This document shows positions 21,488-32,830 of a stretch of 64,000 nt of DNA, one piece after another (the stretch's first letter is position 1; the number at the start of each line of letters is the position of its first letter). A program made the position numbers and the translations under genes. Below the pieces are notes generated by a model, which made no database searches, had not been told where the DNA came from, and worked only from the letters and a program-made list of their open reading frames with translations. Location: NCBI GenBank assembly GCA_029339195.1, contig JAPTJF010000169.1:1-64000 (forward strand), in the 5' to 3' direction. This DNA comes from Micractinium sp. NFX-FRZ (lineage: Eukaryota > Chlorophyta > Trebouxiophyceae > Chlorellales > Chlorellaceae).

Positions 21488-21724
21488 ATGGCGCGGCAGG
21501 CTCAGCGCCAGGCTCATGTTCCCCCCAGGCATTGCACGTTTTGCAGCGCCTTCGCCATGGCGTCTAGCATGAAGGACGAGGAGGCGGGCCTGCTGCAGGC
21601 TGAGGAGCCCTCGCCTTGTTCTTGGGCCTGTGTGATCGACGAGGCGCTTTGATATGGACAATATATCTTCCCAATCGTGGCGGTCAACGTCGCGGTCCTG
21701 CTCCTCCTCTGGAGCCTGCTGTAA
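21488..21724 (+). CDS. small tail-anchored membrane protein with an in-frame TGA
   Basis: A single uninterrupted frame runs from ATG 21488 (internal ATGs at 21557 and 21569) to TAA 21722-21724, except for TGA at 21650-21652. Before the TGA it encodes a polar, acidic segment with MKDEEAGLLQAEEPSP and CSWACVIDEAL. Immediately after the TGA it reads YGQYIFPIVAVNVAV then LLLLWSLL and stops, a textbook single transmembrane helix at the extreme C-terminus. Codon use is GC3-rich on both sides. No GT...AG pair removes the TGA while keeping the helix. Possible readings are stop readthrough, a selenocysteine codon, a recent nonsense mutation or sequencing error. TGTAA at 22012 fits its 3' end. I do not recognise the family. 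Confidence 0.4.
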
Positions 21725-22011
21725 GAGGCGCTAGTCAGTCGCTCCCAGCTGGGAGCCCTTCGGCGCCCTGCAGCGGCTGTATGACGCTGGCAGCATAACC
21801 CACGATTCAGTGGAAGCTTTCGGCCGAGCAAACCCAGCGGGGGAGCAATTGTTACTGGGCGGAGCCGTCACCTTGCCGCCTGCCCGCCCCCAACACCATG
21901 GTGCACCACCAACTCCTCCTCTTCCTTGTCTGTACGTGCTTTGCTGATGCCTCTGCAGTATCATGATTCATTCGTAACACTCATGTGATATCAAATATTC
22001 AAGGCCTGTTG

Positions 22012-22016
22012 TGTAA
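22012..22016 (+). terminator. TGTAA poly(A) signal
   Basis: TGTAA about 290 bp after the TAA at 21722-21724, consistent with the end of a transcript from the small membrane-protein gene. It is 93 bp from the end of the convergent BIN4 gene. Confidence 0.5.
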
Positions 22017-22108
22017 CAACAATAAATCAGCAACTTCAACTTCACGCAGACAAGGTGAAAACTGTGGCCTGCAGGCGCATGCCATGATGCCAAGCGCAGC
22101 TCCCGGCC

Positions 22109-24548
22109 TCACTTCTTCTTCTTCTTTGCCGCCGCTGCCTTGGGCTTAGGCTTGGCCCGCGGCTTGCTACCTCCCGCCCCCTTCTTCACGCCGCCCTTGG
22201 CCTTTGGGGCTGCCCGCTTGCGTGGTGCTGCCTTGGCGCCTGCCTTGGCGCCTGCCGCCTTGCCGCCCGCCGCCGCATTGCCGCGCCCTGCACCAAGAAG
22301 CAACGCATGGCATGCAGGCCTGCCATTGTCACTTGCATGAAATGCAGGTGCGGCAGTACAGCGCACAGCAGCAAGCAGTATGGAGTGGCGGCAGCAGCAG
22401 CAGCAGCCCCACCACCACCTTGCGCGCACCTTTCTTGGGGCCCGCCGCACCGCTGCCGCCGCCGCCCTCCTCCCCTGCTGCCGCTGCCGCTGCATAGTTC
22501 TCGTCATCCTCCCCCTCTAGCCCTCCAAGCACGTGGTCGCCCTCGTTGAATGAGAAGCGTGTGTCCTCCCTGGAGACCAGGCATGGGAAAGAAGGGATAA
22601 TGGGTGTGTGGTGGGGTGGGGGTTGCTTCCCTCCCAACAGGTGGTCGCCGGCGTTAGTGAGAAGCCCGTGTCCTCCCTGGAGACAGTTACAAAGGGAGCC
22701 CAGGTAGTTTGGGAAGGGTTGTCCAGGGGAAGGCGAGGCAGGAAGGTGGGCAGAGCAATGATAAAAGGTGCTTTCCTCTTCGTATCTGCTGCCTAGCAGT
22801 GCACGCAGCCAGAGCCTCTGCATGCAGCCAACCAGCGATCTGTCAACCGGACTGCGCCAGTATGGTCCTCTCCTGAACGACACACACTCACAGAACGGAG
22901 CGCTCCCCTTGCCTGCGCGGCACTCCCCCCGTTGCACAGGCACTCCCTCGCCTAAGCACTCGCTCACTCCCCCACCCCTCACATACCCTGCCGCACTGAA
23001 CAGGCATCGCCTAAGCACTCCCTCACTACCCACCCCCTCACGTACCCTCCCCCTCTGAACAGGCACCCCGCCCACCCGCCCACCCCCCATCCTCACCTGA
23101 GCTGCACAAACTCGCTGAACAGGCACTCCACCTTGGCCTCGCTGTGCCCCATGTTGATGACCGCCAGGGACATGGGGCAGGGCACAATGGTGGCGTTGTA
23201 CAGCACGCCTGCGGGCATGGGCACGGCACGGCGACGGGGTTGGTTTGGTGCGAGGCGTGGGGCCGGGACGGGTGAGAGCCCGGTCTTTGCTCTCCCCAGT
23301 GGCGGCCGCAGCAGCGGCAGCAGGGGCAGGGGCAGGGGCAGCAGCAGCAGCTGTTGCAGCCGCAGCCTCACTGGCACGCGGCCCACCCCCGCCCACCTTT
23401 CAGGTCGACCTGCATCTGCGGCTCCTCCTTGGTGCCCGCCATCATGAGGCGCCCAATGGCGCCAGAGTCTCCCGACAGGTCAGTCACGCCGTGCACATCG
23501 TCTGCACCACGCAGTACGCAGCAGAGTGGTGTAGGGCAAGGCAGTGGTGGGAGGCAGACGGTGGGAGCGAGGGGCACGTGCAGCGCATCAGGCACGCCAC
23601 CGTGCACACCATCACACTGAGAAGGCGGAAAACGTTGAGACAAGGGAGCAACAGTGCCGGTGGGGAAACAGGTGGGGTGGCTGCGCCCCACCGGTAAAAT
23701 AATTGCCTGCCCCCCACCTGCGTTGCTTTCCAGCTCCACCAGCATCTTGATTTGGGGCAGCTTGTCGGGGAGCACCACCGTCATTGTGCTGGAGGGGGCG
23801 TGGGGCAGCCCCCCTGCCGCCGCCCGCTTCTGCGCGGTGCCGCCGGCTTGAGAGGCGGGCAGTGGCTGGGAGGCGGGCGGCGGTTGGGAGGCGGGCCCCA
23901 GCTGTTGTGAGTCGTCAGCTGGCGGCGGCGCTGCATCAGCCTGGGCTTTTGTGGGTGCTGCCGCCCGGCCCCGCGGCGTGCCCTTGGGCTTGACGGCGCT
24001 GCGGGGCGGTGCCTGCTTCTGAGATGCAGGCTGCGTCTGCGGCTGGGAGGCGGGCTCCTGCGCGCCGCGGTTGCCCGCCGGCTCTGCTGCTGCTGCCGGC
24101 TGTGCGCCTGCCGCCTGTGCTGCGGGTGCTGCTGGCTTCTTGGGAGGCGACAGCACGGCGCCATCATCGCTGTCGCTGTCTGTCAAAGTGATGACCTGCA
24201 CATGAGGGTGGGGGTGGGTGTGATGGGGAAGAGCGCGCGGCAACTTGTAAGCGACAGTCGCTGGCGGGCGGCCTGCTCACGGTGGCGGGCGGCCTGCTCA
24301 CGCCCGTGCCGGCGGTGCCTGTGCCTGCTCCTGCTCGGCAACCGCTGTCGCCATGACGCTCGAATGCCGCGCCTTACCTGGTTGCCCTTGCCTTTGGCCC
24401 CGCCCGGGGCTTGCAGCCAGCTTGGGACGTCGCTGTCGCTGCCTGAACTGTCGGCAGCGGCCGGGCGGCGCCCATCTGCTAGCATGATGCCGTCCACTGG
24501 ACGCTGCGCCAGTGGGAGGTCGTCATCAGAGCTTGTGTCGCCGGCCAT
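22109..24548 (-). CDS. BIN4: BIN4-like topoisomerase VI accessory DNA-binding protein
   Basis: Six exons: 24548-24378, 24195-23718, 23501-23397, 23208-23097, 22569-22430, 22287-22109; 394 residues. Residues 1-190 are a low-complexity, proline/alanine/serine-rich region with acidic blocks (SSGSDSDVP, TLTDSDSDDG). The conserved core follows: VLPDKLPQIKMLVELES, TDLSGDSGAIGRL, MQVDLKGVLYNATIVPCP, INMGHSEAKVECLFSEFVQL, FSFNEGDHVLGGLEG. This series is diagnostic of plant BIN4 (MIDGET), a component of the topoisomerase VI complex needed for endoreduplication and genome stability. The C-terminus is a lysine/alanine tail ending AAAAKKKKK, probably DNA-binding and nuclear. Its introns carry clear exon-edge echoes (22625-22690 and 22921-23070). 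Divergent from the MFSD6-like gene. Confidence 0.85.
22625..23070. repeat. exon-edge echoes in a BIN4 intron
   Basis: 22625-22690 is a degenerate copy of 22515-22578 (shared TGTCCTCCCTGGAGAC): translated on the minus strand it reads TNAGDHLLGG against FNEGDHVLGG in the real exon. Between 22921 and 23070 the block (CTGAA)CAGGCA(C/T) recurs three times at about 60 bp spacing, copying the CTGAACAGGCACTCC edge of the exon at 23097-23208. Confidence 0.75.
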
Positions 24549-24916
24549 AGCGGCAATTTGATCTGCGATACGAAGGCGGAGACTTTAGAAGCTACAGGGG
24601 TTTGAGCGCGCACTGCGGCGGTGTCGTGTACCGATGCAAAGCCTGCAAGCGGTCGAAAGGCCCTCTGGGCGGTGCGAAGTGCACTGGATGCCATGTCAGC
24701 ATCGCTGTTTCTTTTGTACCGAAAACGGCAGATATGCCTACTCCGAGCGGTCCAGAAACGCCCGTCCGTCAACCTCTAGCGACCCAGATTGCTAGAAGCC
24801 GCTTCCACACCCCTTCAGGGCCGCACCAAACATGCCACCACAATAAAGCACTTTGTGCCCCTGCACGTGTTGTCATGCGGGCCGCAAAGGTGACGACAAT
24901 TTGGCATTGCACCCTG
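24549..24916. promoter_or_regulatory. divergent intergenic region BIN4 / MFSD6-like
   Basis: 368 bp between the BIN4 start and the start chosen for the transporter. No conserved box stands out. It must hold both promoters and 5' UTRs. Confidence 0.35.
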
Positions 24917-27833
24917 ATGCCTCGCCAGCTGAGCACTGCTGCCGCCGCCACCGCCGCCGCCCGCCTCCTGCCTGCCCCACCGCTCAAGCCTCCCCTTGCC
25001 CTGCCCCCCTTTGCTGTGATGCAGGCCTGGTACTTTGCCTACTTTGCATGTGAGTGGCTGGGCTTGCGTGTGCCTGGCTGAGGTGGCGGTGCACCCACTG
25101 CGTATGCCCATCTGCCTGCCCACCTCTCCTCTCATGCCCATTGCTGACCTCTGGGTCCCTGCCTGCCTGCCTGCCCGTGCAGCTCTGTCCTGCCTCTTCC
25201 CGTACCTCAACCTCTTCTTCCGCCGGCTGGGCCTTGGGGAGCGCGCCATCGGGGTGCTGGGCGCCGCCCGCCCCCTCATCTCTCTGCCCGCCGGCTCCCT
25301 GTGGAGCGGCGCCGCCGACAAGTCGCGCCGCCACCGCGCCGTGCTGCTCGGCTGCTATGCCGCCTCGGCAGCGGCCCGCCTGGCCATCGCGCCAGTGGGG
25401 GCGCACTGGGGAAGCACCAAATTTGGGCCCCTGCTAGCCATGGTGCTCCTCACAGAAGCCTTTGCGGCACCCGTCACCATTATAGTCGACTCAGGTCAGC
25501 CAAGGCGGGTTGTGGCTCGGTTAGCCGCCAGTGCCGCTACGCTGGCTGCCGGTGGCTGCCCCAGTGCCGCCTGGCGCTAACTATTTGCTCGGTACGCATC
25601 CATGCTTGACGCCCAGCAGGCATTGCTGCTGTTGCCATTGAGCCCCTAGTGGTCTCCTCCCGCCGTGCTCTCACCTCCCCACACCACCTCCCTGCCTCCC
25701 CATCCCCCGCCCACCGCCGGCAGCCGTGATGGCGGCCTGCGGCGAGCAAGGCGACTATGGACGGCAGCGGCTGTTTGGCGCTCTGGGCTGGGGCCTGTTC
25801 AGTGCGGTGGCAGGTTCTGTCATCACACATGCAGGCATCTATGCAGCTTTCGTGGGCCATGCTGCCCTGGTGACCCTCGCACTGGGGCCCACCCTGCGGC
25901 TGCCCTTTGGGCCGCTGCATGCAAAGCTGGATCAGCAGGCGGGCGGCGGCCGTGATGGCGGCGAGGGCAGCGAGGATGCCGAGGACGGTTGCAACAGCAG
26001 CGGCAGCGGGCGGGGCTGGCAGCGCGACTTTCGTGGCAGCAGCGCCAACGGGAGTCCCCAGCATCAGGCGGCAGCGCCGGGGGAGGCAGGGCAGCAGGCA
26101 TGGGAGGTGCCAGGGGGCAGAGGGGTGCAGCGTTTTGACAGCGCCCTCGAAGAGAGTTCCCTTTTAGAGCGCGAGCGCGGCAGCAGTCTCAGCGCCAACC
26201 CTGGCGGCGAGGAACCCACCGACAACAGCTGCATCAGCAAGCTGCAGAACCCGCAGTCGCACCAGCAGCAGCAAAAACAGCATCACCAGCAGCAGCAGCA
26301 GGAGCAGCGGCAGCGGCAGCAGCGGCAGCAGCCGAGCGTGCGCTACTGGTCGGGCGTGGCCCAGCTGCTGCGCCGCCCAGAGGCCGCCATCTTTCTGGCC
26401 ATGGCGGTCATCATGGGGGTGGGCGTGGGCCACATTGAAGGCTTCCTGTTCCTCTACATTGACGAACTGGGTGAGCGGGGAGAAGGGTTGGGGGAAAGGG
26501 AAGCTTTGCATGTGAGTGTGTGAGGTGGCGATGCTGGGCCGGGACCGGGCTGGTGGCGCAAGCGAGGACCGACAGGTGACAGTGCCCTGCTTCTCTCTTT
26601 GCCCCGCAAAAGCTGGCATCTTGCTTGCGTTGGCATTGCGGGCTGCGGCGGGCACCTTTTAGGGGTTGTATTGGCACTCTCATCTTTGTGCGAGTGGGGA
26701 GCAGGGGTGGGTGGAGGCAGACTGCTGGAAGCCCCCTCCCCCGCCTCCCACACACTGCGCCCGTCCCCAGCCATGCACTGCACTGCACTGTGCCTGCCCG
26801 CCCTTGCCTCTCGCCCCCTGCTCACACACCCCTCCCATCCCCCCGCCCCTCGGCCCCGCCCCTCCACCGCTGCCCGTGCAGGCGGCTCCGAACTGCTCAT
26901 GGGCCTGTCCCTGTCTGTCACCTGCGCAGCCGAGTCGCTTGTCTTCTTCTTCCTGCCCCAGCTGCTGCGCCTGGGCATCCGGCGCTGCATGCACCTCGTG
27001 CTGCTGGCCTTCCTCGTCCGCATGGGCTGCTACGCTGCGCTGCAGTACGCGCCCACACCCTGGCTGGTGAGCGTTGCTTGGGGAGGGAGCGTTCTTGGGG
27101 CGGAAGGGCAGCTGTTGCATCTGAGGACAGCTGGGGCGTGCCTGCGGACAGCCAGCCTGGGCTGACTGCATTCGAATCTTCTCCCGCTGCTGCCCGGCAC
27201 AGACACCGCCTGGCTGCCGCTGTCCGTACCCATCCTGGCCATGTGCACTTGCCCGCCCTCTACAGGTGCTCCCTGTGGAGGTGCTGCACGGCTTCACGTT
27301 TGCCCTTGCGTGGGGCGGGGGCTGTGCCTACTGCCAGGAGCTGGCACCCCCAGGGCTGGAGGCCACGACTCAGGGGCTCTTCCAAGGTGTGGGGTGGGGA
27401 GGGCAGCGGCCACTGGGATGAACAGCCTGCCCAGCCTGCCTGCCTGCCTGCCTGCCTGCCAGCCTGCCACGTTCCAATGCCTGGCACGCATTGTGCATCC
27501 AATCCCCTCCACCTCCTGCTGTATCCTCACACAATCCCGCTGCTGGCGCCCTGCCCACTGTCCCTCTTCTCTGCTGCAGGCCTGTACTTTGGCCTGGGCG
27601 TGGCCGCTGGGAGTGCAATCGGCGGCACCGTCTACCAGCGGCATGGAGCTCAGGCAGTCTACTTGGTGGCCTGCGCTGTGCTGGCAGCAGGCTGGCTGGT
27701 GTGCAGCTTGGCGCAGCTGGCGGTGCATGTGCTGTTGGGGCCGGAAGGCGGCAGGGCCAAGTATCTGCAGGTTGCAGCTGCTGACGTGGAGATGAGCCAG
27801 GGTCTCGAGCGAAAGCATGCGATTCAGGGTTAG
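24917..27833 (+). CDS. MFSD6-like major facilitator transporter
   Basis: Six exons: 24917-25049, 25183-25494, 25724-26470, 26882-27066, 27266-27386, 27580-27833; 583 residues. The first half has the MFS_1_like (MFSD6) signature: WYFAYFASLSCLFPYLNLFF, then RLGLGERAIGVLGAARPLIS, then GSLWSGAADKSRRHR. The large third exon carries a 120-residue hydrophilic loop between transmembrane segments 6 and 7, rich in glutamine and serine. The second half has VEVLHGFTFALAWGGGCAY and ATTQGLFQGLYFGLG followed by GSAIGG, both typical of the family. Twelve membrane segments are expected. The substrate is unknown; MFSD6 relatives include LacY-like permeases and animal orphan carriers. Residues 1-35 are proline/alanine-rich and could be a targeting segment or 5' UTR read-through. 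Confidence 0.85.
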
Positions 27834-28394
27834 GCCAGCTGATTGAATGCCCCACGCACATGTGCTCCTAGCACACCCCTCCTTTATCCTGTGTGGCACT
27901 GCCTTCACGACGCACATTCACAGTTTCATACGTCAGCCCATCATTGTTTAGCAAATGCTTCAAATGGATTCATCTTTTGTTGTATGCGTGCATGTCAGCC
28001 GTCTCTGTTAACACACCAGTCCAGGTCGCCTTCTCCGCCATCCTCGCCAGGCTGTCGGTGCTTCAGCCGCGCACTGCTGCCCATCCGCTGCGTGTAGCTG
28101 CTGCCTGCCTTTTCAGCAGGCATGTAGCCTCTCACATCGTGGCCATGCTGTTGTGCGCTGCACAGGCAGGCGGAAGTGGCGGGGAGGGAAGCGGGGCTGT
28201 CAGGCTGGCACAAGTAGTAGTCAGGAAAAGGGCTCAGGCGGCATTTATGTTGAGCAGGCAGGCAGGCGCAGGTGGCAGGCAGGGGCCACGAAGAGGCGCT
28301 GACAGCTTCATGCAATTGCCGCCTAGCTTTACTCAGCTCATCCTCGCCCGTCCCTCTGCCACCTAGCTCTCTGCCAGGTCCTCACTGCTTCCCT
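27834..28394. other. convergent 3' flanks, no gene seen
   Basis: 561 bp between the stop of the transporter and the stop of HEI10. Contains GGCA-type short repeats near 28256-28275. Open frames here have no splice or homology support. Confidence 0.6.
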
Positions 28395-30832
28395 TCACTC
28401 CCCCAGCTCACGTGCATTGAATCCCATGGCCTGCCGCTTGTCGTTGCTCATCCCCACCGGCATCCCGCCCATGCCGCCCCCCAGCATGCGACCGCCGCCG
28501 CTGCCCCCACTGGCGTGCAGCTGGCGCATCACTGGCTGGTTCTCAGGTGTGTCATAACCGTAGGCCCCGCCCCTGCCGCCACTGTAGGCACCGCCGCCAG
28601 CGGCCGGCAGGCCGCCCAGCATGGAGGACAGCGGCGAGGGGTCTGGGTTCATGGCCCTGCAGGGGGCAGGTTCCATGGACTAAAGGTGAGCAGTGCGGCC
28701 GGGCAGGACGGTGGGGCAGGCAAGCAGGCAGCATCCCAGGCAGCTAACAGCACACGCTGCTCCTACGCTGAATGCCGCGAAATGATAGTGGTGGCTTGCT
28801 TCTGCCACACCGCTCCCGTCGGGCAGCACCCACCTGGGCGCCAGCACTGTGGTAGGCCGCCTGACCATCGCCGCCTCCTCCATGCCCAGCACGCCCATGC
28901 GGCTGCTGCGCCCGTTGCCTACCCCTCCACCACCACCCATGCCGCTGCCAGGCCCCATCCCGAAGGTGGGCGGCATCCCCAGCTGCATGCCGCCGCCCGC
29001 GCCGCCGCCGCCCCCCTTCTGCATCGCAGCCAGCTGGCGGCGCAGCGCCTCGTTCTCTTGCTGCAGCCGTGCGAACCCCTCCTTCAGCTTCTTGTCCTGC
29101 CTGCAGGGCGGCCGTGGGAGACCGTGCGGGCGGAGGGTCTGTAAGTGCCAGATACTTTCATGAGGGCAGACATGAGGAGACGTGAGCAGGTCAATGCAGC
29201 GTCGATACAGGTCCTGTGTGCAGCACCCAGCACCCAGCTCCGCCGCTCATGTTGTTCAACACTCTGCGGTGTGGTACGAACAACGCCGCCAACAAACGAC
29301 ACTGGCAACAGCGGCTCCTGCTGACAGAGGTGCCGGCACTGCCAGTAGCAGGGCCCAGTGCTGGTCCTGTAACAGTTGAACAGTTCAATTCCTGCCAGCA
29401 CTGTGCCAATTCCCGTGCGCCTCCACCCCCCGGCAGCACCACCCACATGGAACGCTGGTTGTACTTGTCCTGCAGCTCTTTGTTGTCCTCCTGCAGCGCA
29501 TGCTTCTGGGCCAGCACCTCCTGCAGGGGGCCGATGTGCAGTGGGCACCGTGGTGACCGGAGGGCAGGGCGCACATTCACTGCCGTCAGCACAGGGGATG
29601 CTTGCTGCTGTGCTGGCGGCAGCGGAGCCGCACCGTTGCATGCGTGGGCATGTAGGGCACTGGCACAGATCAGAGCAAGCAGAGGTGCTGGTGAGCAGCA
29701 CAAGCAGTGATGCGCGTGGAACAGCTGGTAAGTCGGGGGTTGTGGTGGTGGGCAGTGTGTGATGCAGGGTGTACCCACCATTCCTCTGCTCATGCACCAC
29801 CCACTTGCCCGCCTACCTTCCCTCGGTGCATCTGTGGACAGCAATCTGGCCTCGTCACAAACGGACGCCTGCCACCTCCCTGGCCGGCAACACGTGCACC
29901 ACCAACCCTGTCAAACCCTGCCCACCCACCTGGTACTTGCGCTTGGCCGCCAGGTACCCGTTGTGCACCTCCTGCAGCTTCTTCCGGCACTGGTCTTGCG
30001 TGCGCGCAATCTTGCGCGTGCTCTGCGCCTGCGCGTACTCGGCATACAGCGCCTGCTGCTGGTTGTCTGCAGCGCAATGTTGTCAGAGAGGTGCAAGGGC
30101 ACGGGGAGTGTGGCGCTAATGAGCAGTGCATGTGGTGTGGGGAGGGCCGCGCGTGGCGTCGCACCCTGATTGCCTGCAGGCAGCAAACATCAGACGAAGC
30201 ATGTGCGGGCAGAAGGCTGGGGCACCATGCGTGAGACCGTTTGGGCACGGAGCATGCCCTCGTTCGTGCAGCCTGCGCCCTGCGCAACAGGTCTGCCATA
30301 GCATGATGCAAGCCACCTCTGCATGACCCCCAGCTCACAGTAGGAAATAGCAGAGTGCGCCACTTCCAGGATGGTGGCCGGCGCCTGGCCCGCCAGCGTC
30401 AGCGCCAGCTCAGAGCTGGGCGACAGCGCGTTCACCGCCTTCATGCCGCTCTTCTGGATCAGCTGCAGGGACAGAAATTGCAACAGGGGAATGTGCGAAT
30501 AATGCAGTCGCTGAACTCATGCAATGAGAGTGAATGTGTACCGTCGGCCGGCCGCCGCGCCCGCCCGCTGCAGCGGCCCGCATGCGGCGGCGGCGGCGAC
30601 GGCGCACCTGGTTGCAGATGGGGCAGGTTGGGTCGTCGCTCTCCAGGATCGTCTGGCAGCAGCCCAGGCAGTAGAGGTGGCCGCACTGCGTGGCTATGGA
30701 GCGCTCCTTCGAGTCCACCTCCGCCCAGCAGCCGTTGCAGCACAGCCGTGGGGCCGAGCCATCCTGGCCCATGCCTGGCCGGGCTGGTGGCAGGCGGGCA
30801 GCTGACAGGCCGTGCAAGGGGCGCCGAGACAC
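28395..30832 (-). CDS. HEI10: HEI10 / CCNB1IP1-type meiotic RING E3 ligase
   Basis: Six exons: 30832-30608, 30462-30339, 30066-29930, 29520-29447, 29100-28834, 28656-28395. The product is 362 residues from ATG 30832, or 342 from ATG 30772, the more likely start because MGQDGSAPRLCCNGCW leads directly into the RING. The RING reads CCNGCW, ATQCGHLYCLGCC, DPTCPICNQ, the short C3HC4 type of HEI10/ZIP3. It is followed by the family block ALSPSSELALTLAGQAP, then YAEYAQAQSTRKI, and a coiled coil (KLQEVHNGYLAAKRKYQEVL, QQENEALRRQLAAM). A glycine/methionine-rich tail ends NARELGE. HEI10 coats the synaptonemal complex and designates class I crossovers. Exon positions and phases are mutually consistent. 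It lies head to head with the SPO16/PTD-like gene. Confidence 0.85.
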
Positions 30833-31029
30833 GTTGACTGGGTCGGTCGCGAGACAGTAGAAGGCCTCTTGGACCCGCTAGTCGCTTTTGGACGCTTGAA
30901 CACAAAATGCGTCAGGGCAAAGCGGGCATGGAGGCAGAGCCGAGGAGGAAAGCGCGGTCAGCCTGCATTCATGCAGCGCGTCCCTCCTCGCGTCCAATTC
31001 AACAAGTTTGCCAAAGCATCGGCACAGCC
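30833..31029. promoter_or_regulatory. bidirectional promoter HEI10 / SPO16-PTD-like
   Basis: 197 bp separate the outermost HEI10 ATG from ATG 31030. An in-frame ATG at 30907 could extend the plus-strand protein by 41 residues, which would shrink the gap to 74 bp. Shared control of two putative crossover genes is inference. Confidence 0.45.
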
Positions 31030-32616
31030 ATGGCGGCAGTGGTGATCGCAACACAGCCCGCCCTGGACGAGGGCACGGTGGACGGCGCCCGCCTGGAGCA
31101 GCTGGCAGCGGCGGCGCAGTGGCGGGTGCGCCGCGTGGGCGCAGGGCCTGCGGACCTCATGGTCGTCAAGGCCGGCAGCACGCTGCCCTTCCTGCTCTGG
31201 CGCAGCGGCGCTGGCAGCGGCGGCGGCGGCGGCGGCGACGCCGAGCAAGGCGCCCGCATCGCCAAGCTGGCGGGCACCTTCAAGCGGGTTCACGTGCTCA
31301 TCCCGTATGAGCGGCTGGCCGATGCGGCAGTCATGGAGGACGTGTGCAGGTCGGGTTTGTTTACCCGCTGTGCTTGCCCTCATGCTGTCACCTAGTTGCA
31401 TCGCCGCTGTCCCTGCCTGCTGGTGCGCCACTGCTGCCCTGCAGAGCAGCACCCAACATGGACGCACCGCGCCGTGCTGCGCACTCTTCCCTTGCAACCG
31501 CCCACGAGTGGTGCAGGCTGACTGCAGAGTCGGAGGCCCTCACGTTTGTGTGGATGCCCATGGGTGCGGACTTCACGGCGCGGGCGCTGGCGCTGGCCCA
31601 GGCGCTGCTGCCGGCGGAGGCGGAGGAGGCGGCCTGGCGCACGCAGGTGGGTGCTGCACGGGTGCGGCTGTCAGTGGAGGTCGGGCAGGCAGCTGGTACA
31701 AGCACGTGGGTGCTGTGCAGGCAGGCAGCCCGGTGCAATCCCAGATAGATGCTGTGCCGGTTGGGCACCTCCATCTCCTCCCAGCCGCGCATGCACCGCT
31801 TCGCCTCGTCTACGCTGCCAGCCTGCCCTTCCTGCTTCGACCTGCGCTGACTGCACCCGCTGTGTCCTACACCTGCACATTGGCGCTCACACCCATTCCA
31901 TCTGCCTGCCTGCTTGCCCCACCCCGCCCCACCAACCCTGCAGCAAGCCCAGGTGGTGGCCACCTCTGAGGCAGTGAACCAGGCGCTGCTGGGGCTGCCG
32001 CTGCCGGCTGATGACGACGCCACGCATCACGCCAACATGCTCAGGTGCCGGTGGGGCTCAGCGCACGGGATTGTTTCGCATGGTCACGCAGGCACTGCTT
32101 GCACGGTTTGGGCAGTTCAAGCAGTCCGCTTTGGGCAGTTCAAGCAGTCCTGGGGCCGATGGCAGCCCTGCTTTGGCTGATCACTGCTCGAGTGCATTCG
32201 GGTGCGCTCGGCCCCAGGACTGCTCCATGACTTGCGTTCCAGCCAGCCCACCTTCTGCCAGGCAGGCAGCCAAGGCCTGCAGCCAGGGAACACACAGCCG
32301 CATCCCTCCCCCGCCCGCCCTGCCATGCAGAATGCTGGGCAGCATCCAAGACATCAGGTGGGGCCACTTGTGCTTTCCTCAACCTGCAGCCTGCTAGGCA
32401 CCCGGCACAGCACACGCTGAGCAGCTGCATGCAAACGTGCGCATCCTGCAGCACCCAGTCGCAGCAGCCGCCTCCTGCTGTACAGCACCCATCAAGCTCT
32501 CTGTTCCTCCAACTCTGTGCAGCCAGCGGCAGGCAGATGAGATAGCAGCGCACACCGACCTGGATGGGCACACCGCAGCAGGCATTGCAGCCTTCTTCCA
32601 GCGGGGCGGCCCCTAG
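31030..32616 (+). CDS. ERCC1/XPF-superfamily protein, SPO16/PTD-like
   Basis: Five exons: 31030-31349, 31445-31646, 31944-32044, 32331-32357, 32523-32616; 247 residues. The N-terminal half reads like a nuclease-dead XPF/ERCC1 fold: LMVVKAGSTLPFLLW, then RIAKLAGTFKRVHVLIPYE, then SEALTFVWMPMGADFTARAL, matching the strand-helix order of SPO16 and PTD (PARTING DANCERS) in which partners of ZIP4/SHOC1 retain the fold but lack catalytic ERKxxxD. No such motif is present here. The C-terminus has a helix-hairpin-helix-like segment, MLGSIQDISQRQADEIAAH, then TAAGIAAFFQ. Adjacent divergent HEI10 supports a crossover role by context. FAAP24 or another ERCC1 relative is an alternative. TGTAA at 32776 fits its 3' end. 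Confidence 0.45.
32107..32150. repeat. 23-bp tandem duplication
   Basis: TTTGGGCAGTTCAAGCAGTC occurs twice with 23 bp period, in the intron after exon 31944-32044 of the SPO16/PTD-like gene. Confidence 0.9.
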
Positions 32617-32775
32617 CTGGCGGCGCCCCCTGGCCTGGTGCTGCCGCCTCAGTTGCAAAGCCTGTAGGCAGCACCTTGCAGTCAGCACAGCAGCGGTGCC
32701 TTCACAAAGCGGCCGGCGCAGCATTTCGAGAATGGTGATGCTAATCTATCTAGTATGGTCACTCAATTCGAGGCC

Positions 32776-32780
32776 TGTAA
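32776..32780 (+). terminator. TGTAA poly(A) signal of the SPO16/PTD-like gene
   Basis: TGTAA 160 bp past the stop at 32614-32616 and 51 bp before the end of the convergent dehydrogenase gene. Confidence 0.55.
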
Positions 32781-32830
32781 AACAGCGCACAGCTGTGCCG
32801 CACAGCCGTGCCGCCGGCTCAGCGCTGCGC

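Noticed and set aside
21514..21831. Minus-strand open frame opposite the small membrane protein
   Set aside because: No hydrophobic or family pattern; the plus-strand frame explains the codon bias and has a poly(A) signal.
21725..22016. SECIS element for the in-frame TGA gene
   Set aside because: Candidate ATGA/TGAT pairs near 21778 and 21962 lie too close together or lack complementary stems, so selenocysteine is not claimed.
29084..29844. Long minus-strand frames across the HEI10 introns
   Set aside because: They read through GT-AG introns; only the spliced exons match the HEI10 coiled coil.
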